The translations under genes were made by a program, and so were the position numbers. This document shows, piece after piece, positions 52,389-62,489 of a stretch of DNA of 64,000 nt (positions are counted from its first letter, which is position 1; each line of letters begins with the position of its first letter). Origin of the DNA: Phlebotomus papatasi (Eukaryota; Arthropoda; Insecta; Diptera; Psychodidae); contig NC_077222.1 of NCBI RefSeq assembly GCF_024763615.1, positions 8,122,001 to 8,186,000 on the forward strand. Direction: 5' to 3'. Under the pieces are notes generated by a model. The model was given only the letters and a program-made list of their open reading frames with translations, made no database searches and was not told the origin of the DNA.

Positions 52389-52555
52389 GGGTGACGGCAT
52401 TACTTGTGGCCTGTCTCTACTTATGGCCACGTCGCATTTTTTGTCAGAAAACGATTCCAAAAACCAAAAAACATGCAATATACTATTTAAACACATAAAG
52501 TTTTTTGCGTGGAGGTCATAAGTAAAGACAGGGGCCACAAGTAATGTCGCCACCC
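52389..52555. mobile_element. TA-flanked MITE, ACTTGTGGCC word family
   Basis: TA at 52387-52388 and 52556-52557. Ends GGGTGACGGCATTACTTGTG and, inward from the right, GGGTGGCGACATTACTTGTG. ACTTGTGGCC and ACTTATGGCC are 17 bp apart in the left end. Confidence 0.75.
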
Positions 52556-52686
52556 TATGCCAAGTTATTCTCAAAACAAGAATGCGTTTCTGGAAAAACT
52601 TATTCAAAAATTTTAGTGAAACTTTCCCATTAAATATGAAATTGAAAAAAATATGTGAAAATCTAGGATAGTACCACTACTTAAAA

Positions 52687-53003
52687 AAGGGAAGTGGGGC
52701 ACGTTTGAATTGGGGCAGATTTAAATTTTTTTCTCCTACTTTTTAAATTGATTGATTTGTGGATATAAACTGTATCAGGATAATGCCCAACGCACAATGC
52801 CTTTTGTTTCGTAAATATGTTTTTGATATTTCAGTGAGAGTGAAAGAGAACTAAATCTAGTCATCTCTCTCACTCTCATAGAAAATTTTTAAAACATGTT
52901 TACAAACAAAAATTAATGTGCGCTGAGCATATGGTCCAGCTTCATTTAAAAATAGGAGAAGCTTAATTTCAAAGCTGCCCAATTGAAAGTTGCCCCCAAT
53001 GTT
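52687..53003. mobile_element. Inverted-repeat element, GGGGCA word family, interrupted
   Basis: GGGGCACGTTTGAATTGGGG on the left faces, inward from the right, GGGGGCAACTTTCAATTGGG. The GCGCACAATAAC MITE copy 2 is inserted in it. Confidence 0.6.
52786..52928. mobile_element. Short MITE, GCGCACAATAAC ends, copy 2
   Basis: CAACGCACAATGCCTTTTGT at the left and AAAAATTAATGTGCGCTGAG at the right. The AGAGTGAAAGAGAACT / TCTCTCACTCTCAT centre matches copy 1. Confidence 0.65.
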
Positions 53004-54758
53004 TGCATAGAGCATAGCATTAAATGGTGCTACTATCCTAATATTATCAACAGTAGTCAAATGTAATCCAAAGAATTAATTTACAATTATTCGTATTTAA
53101 ATCATTTTTTTACACAAAATATTGTTATAAAAATGTTTGGAAAGAGATAATCTGTAAACAACAAAACAATAATAAACCAGTCAATTTTTTTGGATGAAAA
53201 AAATATCACTGTAAATTGATACAATTAGTGGAAGAAGTAAATTATCAATTAGTGAGATTTTTTACAATTGTATAAAATTATTGATATTTCGTAAAAAAAA
53301 TTAATATTGTGGAAGCAAACAATTTTGTATTCATGTATTTTTTAGCAAAAAAAATTTAAAAAAACAAAAATTCTTTTTTAAGTAGAATTGCGGAGTAGGT
53401 TTTTATTGGGATAAAAAAAATGAAGTTGGAAGTAATCAAACTTTGAAAAGTAGATAATTCAGAGCAGAAGTAGAATATTATAATTTTGTAGAATAATTTA
53501 TATGTGACAGAAAAGTGAAGACTAAAATTTTGAGAGATTAATCTGAATGTGAATAATGGACATAAATATTAAATGAAAAAAAAAATCTCAGCTAACTAAA
53601 CTTCAATAAATCTATAGATGTATGTGTGTATTGAGATTGATTTTATGATTTATACTTTCTCAATATAACTAATGAAAAAAAAGGAGGGAAAAGGATTGAA
53701 GTGGACTAACACGTAAAATGAGCAATATAGAGGAGATGGAAAGGATTGACTCAAATTCCAACAGAACATAGTAAATAATTGAATGAAATAGTAATAGAAT
53801 AACAAATCTGCATACCTAATAAAAAAATATTCTGCTACACAGTAAAAAAAAGGGGAAATTTTTTGTGTATTTCATGTGAAAAATTAAATACCGATTTTGA
53901 GCGAATTTTATTGTAATTCTAAACCCAGTAACTAAGTATATAACGATATAATCTTTAAAAGGTGGCAACGGTGAGAAAAAAACATGAATAAGAAACTATT
54001 CTATGAAGTAATAGAAAAATTATCACAATTGAAACAAGAAAGCAAATTAAGTAAAATGATCAACATATCACTAAAGTAAATCTATGTGAATGGATTAATA
54101 AAAAGTAAAATTGATGACAACTGAGGACTAATATTTTGTTCAATAACCACGCGGAATTTTGTTATTTCTGCAGGATTTACAAATAAAAAAAGAGGTTAGG
54201 ATGCTTTGAAATGTTAGGTTATGTCAAACAAAAACCTCAAAATAACATAACCTTTAATTGTGAATACTGCCGGTATAAACTTTACACTCTCCAGTTGAAA
54301 ACTTGCAAAAAAAATTAGCAAAATTTATTTATTTTTTGATATTTATTAAAAATATTAGAAAATAAACAAACTTTGACATTGACATCACGTCTTTATTGAA
54401 CAAAAATACTAGTCGTGTCATCATAAGCAAAGGCAAATCAAACATTAAAACTTCGATTACCAGAAAAAAACATACGAAGAATAAATGAAATATTAAGGGC
54501 GGGGGAATAACTAATTATAAAATATTTAAAAATACTGAAAGAAAATGAGGCCGTTTCTTATTATTATTATTAAACACAAAAGAATTTAAGACACAAAATC
54601 GTTTATTGTGATTTCTGCGTTATAGGCTTGTTATTTTCGGTAAAACACAGAAAAAATGCGTTGATAGTATTTTCAACAAAATGGCATTTTTTTATTTTAC
54701 TATCTGAAATTAATCATATAAATTCGAATCGAAAATTGGCTAAGAATAGCATTCTTTA
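53004..54758. other. Intergenic AT-rich sequence, nothing identified
   Basis: One MITE-like end (TACACAGTAAAAAAAGGGG near 53837) without a visible partner. No gene. Confidence 0.35.
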
Positions 54759-55022
54759 TGGCTCTGACACACCTTTTAGATCAGGAAAATTTCATGAAGT
54801 CGAAATTCACATCCCTTTCTTTTTCACATGTTTTGCATATGACTGTCTCATTCTTTCGCATACCAAATTCGATTGAGCTAAATTGAAGTTGGTGTGATAA
54901 TTAAAAGAAGAAGAAGAGTGCAAGAGAACGAAGTAGACATATGCAAAGCATGTAAGAAAGAAAGGGATTCGAATTTCGACTTCATGAAATTTTCCTGATC
55001 TAAAATGTGTGCCGGACCTATT
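54759..55022. mobile_element. MITE of the TGGCACACCTTTTAG family, intact-looking copy
   Basis: GGCTCTGACACACCTTTTAG to CTAAAATGTGTGCCGGACC; arms include CAGGAAAATTTCATGAAGTC. A second copy follows only about 95 bp later. Confidence 0.65.
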
Positions 55023-55117
55023 ACATCTAAGTAACCTTAATATGATTATCTGATATCCGGGTGACAACTGTCAAACACACGAGAAAACCACAAAATCACC
55101 CTTGCATAGTTTTTTCT

Positions 55118-55378
55118 GCATTCGGCACACTTTTTAGATCGGTAAAATTTCATGAAATTAAATTCGTAACTCTTTCTCTCTCAGAAGATTTGCATAAGCC
55201 TATCCCACTCTTTTGGTCTCAAAATTGGACAGAACCAAATTTAATTTAGTCTGATGTTCAAAAGAAGAAGTAGAGTACGAAAGAGTAAGATATACATATG
55301 CAAATATTTAGAGGAAGAAAGATATGTGAATTTTGACTTTATGAAATTTTCCTGATCCAAAAGGTGTGTTGGAGGCAT
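55118..55378. mobile_element. MITE of the TGGCACACCTTTTAG family, adjacent copy
   Basis: TTCGGCACACTTTTTAGATC to CAAAAGGTGTGTTGGAGGCA. Provides the empty site for the insertion at 33762-34056. Confidence 0.65.
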
Positions 55379-56089
55379 TATATTTCATTTTTTACGTTCC
55401 AATCACCCAAATTTCGGAGAGCCCTTGTTTAATTGACATTGAAGGAGAAAGATGAAGATAGACGGATTCCACTGAGGCCATTGGCGTATAGAAACCAAAT
55501 CTTCCCTGTGACACTTTAACACTAAACCTATCAACGGTTTTTTGATCGTTTTTCGGTCAAATGACAAACCGCGTTAAAGTTTGATAAAGTTTGATAGTGA
55601 CATTGTACCGTTTAAATATGTGTTAATTTTAAACTAGTCAATTTGACCGGGTAAATCGTATTCGAAAATAACAAAAAATCGTTGGAATAATTTTCAAAAT
55701 AAACCAAAAAATTGAAAAAAAAATCATTTGCAGATGTTTTATCGATTCACTATCTATTGAGTCCGGTATAGTCCGGTTAGAAATTTTAAAACCTTTCCAA
55801 AAACTCTAAATTCAATCAAATTGATAAAGAAATAAGCACTCTGGAGCCTCTGGAGCGATTTGGCTTTGACTTCGAAAATTCGATGTCGAAATTTGTTCAG
55901 TAATGGGTTATATTTATCGGAGAAATGCGCAATGAATTTTCTCCAAAAAATATATCAGGAAATAAAGCAACCCTAATTTATCGTTCACCTTCTCCGATCA
56001 GGGTTCATGGTTCTTATAGAAATCACAGAGAGAACATACTCTCCGTATGTTCCAGCGCTTTTCGCGAGATCATGCCGTTGAATACACGC

Positions 56090-57760
56090 TTGGTCCTAAT
56101 TCCTCTCGTTCAGTAATAACCTTCCCGATTTGAGAGCACTCTCCGGTTGAGGTTTTTTCTGTGCCGATTCAATTATATATCAGACAGAACTTACCTAAAA
56201 AACCGTTCGAAGTTCGAATTATTAAACTGCTAAATTTCACAAAATTGAGCAAGATTATAAAAAGGACATTTATTTGATGGATATTGCAATTAAAACGTTC
56301 TGCCATCCTGAAATTTCACAAAAACTATGTAAAAATTCACTTTTTGCGACAAAGGTGTACGCACCGTTGTTGATGATTGAAATGTCGAGAATAGCAAAAA
56401 TTCGAAATCTAAGAAAGCGGCGAATATGTGAACTCGCACCTTAGACTTCTGAGGGGCAATTCACGAAAGTATCCAGACAAAATTTTGACTGGTTACTGTC
56501 TGTTTTCTGTGAAGCGAATTTCAGCATCCCTTTAAAGGTGAATCTCCTTGCTAAAAATGGAGGGTATACAAGGTTTCAGGTCTTGTACCTGCTGGAATTT
56601 CGGAATGTATCCAGATAATTTCACCCTCCAACTCGAGACCGGAGGGTACGATTTCTTTACCAAAATCTTATAAAAATATTATTTATTTTCATTATTTAAT
56701 TTAAATAAAGATGCCCAGGCATAAAAATTGTAAGAAATTAGTGGGTTTTAAATTTTTTTTAAAGTTTAAATAGTCCCTGCGTTCTGAAAAAATATGTTTT
56801 GGGTAAGTTGAGGCAGTTCATATTTGCCAATTTTAAATACGCTTCTTAATAAATAACCTGTCAAATGCGTTTTGCCTGCTTTTCGGCGAATAAAAACGGA
56901 CTGAAAAATGCATTATTTAGGACAGGTTGGTGATATTAGCTCTGAAAAATGCGACCGGTTTTAAGTGTAAATTTTCCCTGTTTTCGAACACATTTCACGA
57001 TATATCTTCAAAACTACGTAGCTTGCAAATTTGGGGTTTTTGGTTGCCTATTCAATATTAAATTGACTTTTATTTTGTATAATATTATTTGCTAATTTAT
57101 TCTACAATGATAGAAAACAACTACTAAACTCAAAACTTTTTCGGCACACTAGAAACATATGGAAAACATAGGAAACGTCATACCCCTGATTGAGGGTTAT
57201 TTCGCTTTTCTCCGCAACAAATATGTCTCCGCCATATTCGCCGTCCCGTCAATTTTTCCTGGACACAGTGCCCGCTTTCTAATCCGGATCGCCTTAATCC
57301 GAACAAGTTCTCGACGGTTACATTTAAAATACTTCTGAGGTTATGTATTCATGCGTGTTCAGCAATGAAAATGAACTATTCTGTGATGTTTTTGTTTAAT
57401 AAATGAAGTATAATAGAATAGACTTCTCCAATTATGTCTTTTTAATCTTTTTTAAAAGTTTTATTCTAATTCTACAAAAAAGATCTTGTATTATATTTTC
57501 GAGACGTTGAAAAAATTCAAAAAAATCCATCCGGATTACAAAGCGGGCACTGTATTTCGTGAATTGCCCCTCTAGAGTTGTTGACATTATTGACAATTGA
57601 AGTGTCATGATTACCGAAATTTGAAATAGCAGAATAATCAACGCTAAAACGGCGAATACGTGAACTTGCACTTTGGGCTTCCGATAGATTTTCGAATAGG
57701 TTTGGCTTGGCTTGGGAGAGGTATTTTCTCTTCGAAAGGTTGTTTCTGAACAGAGCCACT
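56090..57760. repeat. Half-copies of the large fold-back repeat around an inverted-repeat insertion
   Basis: 56090-56450 matches the right half of 38148-39027 (GTTCAGTAATAACCTTCCCG, GCCATCCTGAAATTTCACAA). GGGGCAATTCACGAAAGTAT at 56452 then faces GTATTTCGTGAATTGCCCCT ending near 57571, bounding a 1.1-kb block. 57572-57760 repeats the end of the arm once more (GCGAATACGTGAACTTGCAC). Confidence 0.5.
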
Positions 57761-57991
57761 GTGGAACACTAACGCGCTTGACGATGACCTTCAACAATTG
57801 TGTTAGGTATGTTTACAAGCTGCGCCCTTGGACCATATCTCTGGGCACCGAAACATTCTATTCCTGGTGAGTTATAATCTCCCATAAGTCCTCCGTCAGG
57901 GAACGGTTCCATTTCTTTTTCGTGTAAGGGGGGAGCGTTACTTAGCCTCACTTCTGATTCCCAGGATATCGGCTAAGGTGAGGGTAATCTA

Positions 57992-58880
57992 CACAGTAAA
58001 AAAGAGATGAAATTGGCTAGTTGAATTCTATTAGTTGAATTGAACTGGTTGAAATTTCGAATAACAACCATTGAAAAAATCAACTTTCAATTGAAAAGGA
58101 ATCAATTAAATTGCAGAACTAGTAAAATTCAACCCTCGATAATGGCCCAAATGCAATAAATAGTAGTAATAATTACTATAATAGTAATAAAATGAAGCAA
58201 CAAAATGGCATAAACTTCATTCAACGTCTGATTGAATATTGCTACGATTATCGCGTGTAATGGAATCAATTCGATTTTCGTAGTAATTTTTCAATCGATT
58301 ATCGCAGCAAAAAGTTCAACTTTCAACTAATTTCGTTTGAACTCATTCTTCTTCTTTTTATATTTTGTGTAATTTCAGTACAATTGTTGAAGGACAATTC
58401 AACTTACACTGGTAAAAATAAAAGGGTCAAATTGACCCTTTTCCAAAGGATGGATCATATTTGACTCTTTGAAAGGGTCACCAGGTACCCTTCGAAAGGG
58501 TCACGGTTTTGACATCTATTTAATTCCGGAATAAACGAATAAAAAAACAATGAAAAAGTGATCTTTGGTGTTCGCTCAGATGAAAGAAATATGATATCAG
58601 TAATAAGTTTACAATAAAACATGATTATTCGTGATAAATGTGCATACGAAATTTCAAGAGATACAAAAGTGAACCTTTCAAAGGGTCAAATACGATCCAT
58701 TCTTTTGAAAAGGGTCAATTTGACCCTTTTATTTTTACCAGTGTAGTTTGCTTTTCAACTTCGAAAATTCAACTTGTTTGCTTTTCAACTTTGCTAACTA
58801 CGATAATCGTTGCAAATTTACTACAATTATCGATGCTCTCCCATTACACGCGATAATCGTAGTAATTATTTTTTACTGTG
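57992..58880. mobile_element. TA-flanked MITE, CACAGTAAAAAA ends, interrupted
   Basis: TA at 57990-57991 and 58881-58882. Left CACAGTAAAAAAGAGATGAA; right ends ATTTTTTACTGTG. Inside, GCTACGATTATCGCGTGTAA and ACACGCGATAATCGTAGTAA face each other. The element at 58407-58743 is inserted in it. Confidence 0.7.
58407..58743. mobile_element. TA-flanked MITE with GGGTCAAATTGACCC palindromes, nested
   Basis: TA at 58405-58406 and 58744-58745. Left CACTGGTAAAAATAAAAGGG; right ends ATTTTTACCAGTG. The palindrome AAGGGTCAAATTGACCCTT follows at the left, and its near copy is at the right; GGGTCA words are scattered between. Confidence 0.8.
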
Positions 58881-59299
58881 TAGGTGCCGAGAGCTTAGTC
58901 TATGCAGCTATCGCGAACTATTTTTGTCGACGAGGTTATCCTATTCAACTCCATTCCCTTGCATGCTAGATCCTCAATGGCTGGCATATTCGGATTACCA
59001 GACCGTTTCAGGTTAAATTCAAAAGTTTAAAGTGCTCGATTTAGTACATTTTACTTAAAAAAAAGTAATAGAAATTATCTTTCTTATTATTTGATCTACA
59101 TTTCAAGAGTAAATGGTAAGGTTACAAGAAACAATACAATGATAGATTTATTTAATCAACCTCTAGTTCAAAATTTGAAATTACACACTTTGTTTTCAGG
59201 TTTTGAGCATATTTGTTACAAATTTATCTAATAGAATTTTAGGAGCTTTACAAATAACAATTTAGAATAAGTTTTATCTAATCTAAAGCCGAAAAGTTT

Positions 59300-60690
59300 T
59301 ATTGGTCACAAAGGAGAATGGTCAAATCCGGTCCCGGAATCGCCACGAACGGGACCTATGTCATTGGATAGACATTAGTATAGGTAACAACTTTTGTTCT
59401 GGGATCAATGTTCTAAACCATGGAGGAACAGTTCTAGAGCATAAAAACTATTTTTACAATGATGAAGAATGATCAAAAGTATATGGGCGCTGGTCCATCC
59501 TCATACAAACATTAGAGTAGGCGCATTTTGAAAATACTAATATAAGGTTAAAAAAATGCCGGGACGCAGGACGATAAACGCTGGGAGTCCTTGTAAAAAA
59601 TACCTTTATCCTTCCGAAAAATCGTTGTTCTGACTACGAATTATACAAGAACTGCTAAAGTGATCTTGATGAAATTCGGTATAGGGTCACTGTATGTTTT
59701 AAACTTTATATTTATGCATACCACCCCCTCCCTCCACCCTCCGTTCTGGTAGCCCTTATACAAAATGGGGGCACTTTACCTTATAACTCCTTTCTAAGAC
59801 GATGTAGAAAGCTGATATTCAACAAGGGAACAAAACTTATGGAAGACTTTTCAACCATGCATATTAACCCGCTCCTCCACCACCCCTTCTAGTAATCCTA
59901 TACAAAATGAGAGCATTTTGACCTCCTTTCTGAGAAGAAGTAGTTGGTTTGTAAAAGAATGAAAAAAAATGAATACCTAATAAAGTTAACAATAATTTTC
60001 TAGATTTTATATGCATTTATAGACATCTAGTCGAATTACAGCTTTCTGCCTCCTCTTAGAAAGGAGTTATAAGGTAAAATAATCTTATTTTGTATGGGGG
60101 CTACCAGAAGGGGTGATGGAGAAAGAGTTTGGTCAGTATGGTTAAAAAGTCTTCTTTAAGCCTTGTTCCCATGCTGTATTTCAACTTCCTATCTTTTGTC
60201 GGAAAGGAGTTATAAAGTGAAATGCTCTCATTTTATATGATTTCTACCAGATAGGGTGACAGAGGAGGGAGATATTATACATGGTTGAAAAGTCTTCCCT
60301 AAGCTTTGTTCCCTTGTCGAATTTCAGCTTTCTACCTCCTCTTAGAAAGGAGTTATAAGGTAAAGCGCCCCCATTTTGTATGGGGGCTATCAGAATGGAG
60401 GGTGGGGGGAGGGGGTGATATGCATGGACAAAAACTTTAAGTCATACAGTGACCCTATACCGAATTTCATCAAGATCACTTTAGCCGTTCTTGCGTAATT
60501 CGTTGTCAAAACAGCGATTTATCGAAAGGATAAAGGCATTTTTACAAGGACTCCCGGCGTTTATGGTCCTGGGTCCCGGCAATTTTTCAATCTTATATCA
60601 GTACCTACAAAATGCGCCTACTCTCGTTTGTGGCGATTCCGGGACCAGCGCCCATATACTTTTGATCATTCTCCTTTGACAAAACTTAAT
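59300..60690. repeat. Large fold-back repeat with internal AGAAAGGAGTTATAAGG units
   Basis: GAATGATCAAAAGTATATGG and CGCTGGTCC at about 59465 pair with GGACCAGCGCCCATATACTT at about 60640. AGAAAGGAGTTATAAGGTAA occurs near 60057 and 60345 with variants near 60200 and, on the other strand, near 59785 and 59925. CCCCCTCCCTCCACCCTCC stretches accompany the units. Confidence 0.65.
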
Positions 60691-60694
60691 TAAT

Positions 60695-61750
60695 TTGTAT
60701 ATTAAAGGAACTTCAATTATCAAACTTTTAACAAACATTATTACAAACTTTTCCCTTCAGGGTATTAACTCTGAAAAATAGGTTCACAACGCTATGTAAT
60801 AAATAGATTGTCAAAAGAATAGATTTTTGCTGATTTGACAAAACTTATGTCATATTTTCGGAAGAACAATCTTTTGACAAACTTTTAACAAACAACTCTG
60901 CTTTAAAAAATGAGATTTTTATGATTTATCAGATAGAAAAAAAAGAACTATTTTGTAGAAAATACCTCCAACGTTTTCTTTCTGTGTATACTATTAATTA
61001 AATTAATTTAGAAGAAAGTTCGAGAACAAGATGTCGAATAATTGAATATTTTCTCAGTAAATAAAACCAGTAAATAAGTAATAAGTGTAAACATTTCCAA
61101 ATGCCCAAAGAATGTAATTTAGGCAGAAAAAGAGATGAATAACAATAGTGCTGAAGCGTTTCGTAGAGAGAATTCTTTCAAGTCAAAACAAAAGAAATGA
61201 AAGACTAAAATAGTAAAAAAGAAAAATAATGAAATTATATAGGCATATTTTACTCGAGTGAATGTGTAAATAATTTTTTCTATGAGTTTTTTCTATTCGT
61301 ATTAATCATGAATTTTTCAGTAGTTTTTTAAAAGAAAAAGATTAAAAAAAAAATAGACAAAAAACTACTCATTTAATTTTACGATACTTGACATTTATTT
61401 GTTGCAACGACAATTCGGCCAAAAATTAATTTTTAATTAACACATGTATAATATTTTTTTACAATATAAAATTGTTAAAATGAAAGCGAAATTGTTACTT
61501 TTTTCGGGTGCTCCAAAATGTTTACAAGAGATGCAGAAATGTTCAAGTGAGAGCTAAGAAAAGGGTCTTGGAGTTGGGAAATCAAATGGAAAATTGAGTA
61601 AATGTTTGGCAATTTGAATATCCGGTGAGAAAGTGATGATTTTGCATTTTACATTTCACAATAAAACCCCCTTCAACCCCCCATTATTCCCTCAAGTTCA
61701 ATTTTCTCTTATCACCTCCCACCCATTTACTCTCTCTCCACTTCATCCGT
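60695..61750. other. Region upstream of the signal-peptide gene
   Basis: AT-rich to about 61660, then C- and T-rich up to the TATA box. No coding motif. Confidence 0.35.
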
Positions 61751-61755
61751 ATGAA

Positions 61756-61766
61756 TATAAATAAGG
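61756..61766 (+). promoter_or_regulatory. TATA box candidate for the downstream signal-peptide gene
   Basis: TATAAATAAGG starts 120 bp before the ATG at 61876, and the stretch before it is unusually rich in CCC and TCTC tracts for this window. A start site near 61786 would give a 5' UTR of about 90 bp. Alternatively, the tttattttggatatttcag ending at 61846 is a good splice acceptor, which would place an untranslated first exon upstream. Confidence 0.4.
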
Positions 61767-61875
61767 GCAAAGCGTGTGAAGAGACATAAATGCGGGAAAA
61801 AAGTGTTTTAAGAAAACTATAACCCTGTTTATTTTGGATATTTCAGAGGAAAAAGTGTACAAAGTTGTGAAAAAA

Positions 61876-61959
61876 ATGCACATTTTCTATCTTTTTGCCA
61901 TATCAATCCTTCTGCGTGTCCATCGGGGATTTGGCCAGACAATCCGGGAGAATTATCCG
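61876..61959 (+). CDS. First coding exon of a secreted or membrane protein, product unknown
   Basis: The ATG at 61876 opens 28 codons reading MHIFYLFAISILLRVHRGFG then QTIRENYP, and ends at CCG/GTGAGT (donor at 61960). The hydrophobic run of about 15 residues followed by small residues is a classic signal peptide, probably cleaved near the FGQ. The frame is open upstream to 61834 but there is no earlier ATG in it. Translation past the donor soon becomes low-complexity, as expected for intron. No later exon is recognisable before 64000, so the family cannot be named. Confidence 0.65.
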
Positions 61960-62230
61960 GTGAGTGATAACATCATTTTATATATTTTTTTGTGCTATTA
62001 TTTTTGTCATTCATACTTCAATAACAATGTCAAAGCGTGTAATTGATTGCTCGTTGAAGCGGATTTTGTGTTTCTTTTTTTTACTTCCAAACACAAAATG
62101 AAGCTTTGAGAAGAAAAAAAGCATAAATGGGGCTTGATGTTTTATTGAAAGTGTCGAAGGGGTAGCTCATTCATATCCCTCATTGACAAGGATTACGCGA
62201 AACCCTATAAAGGTTTCTTACATTTCGCTA

Positions 62231-62482
62231 CATTCAGAGTGAGAGAAATCCGAAAAAGTTAAAATAACATTCCGGAAATGTTAATTTTACCCTGCAGTAT
62301 TGATCCAAAAAATGTGTAAATATTACCCTTTTATGTGTATTATGGGTTAAAGTTACCCTTCTTTCATGTTGATTTTATCCTTAAAGGGTGTAAAATTAAC
62401 ATTAAAAAATGTTAATATATTTTTACACCCAAAAAGTTATGACGAAAAAAAGTTAATTGCATCCTCTTTTTTTTCTCAGTGT
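62231..62482. mobile_element. MITE of the TTTCGGAAATGTTAATTTTAC family, second copy
   Basis: AGAAATCCGAAAAAGTTAAA to CTTTTTTTTCTCAGTG before TA at 62483-62484; the left tip is eroded. It lies in the first intron of the signal-peptide gene, and about 85 % of positions look identical to 39205-39459 by eye. Confidence 0.65.
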
Positions 62483-62489
62483 AAGGGGT

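Noticed and set aside
54628..55249. Frames with shared FRSGKFHEVEI peptides on both strands
   Set aside because: They are translations of the terminal arms of the MITE pair at 54759-55378.
61834..61875. Upstream extension of the signal-peptide ORF
   Set aside because: It begins with TTG, not ATG, and would put 14 charged residues before the hydrophobic core; the ATG at 61876 gives a proper signal peptide.
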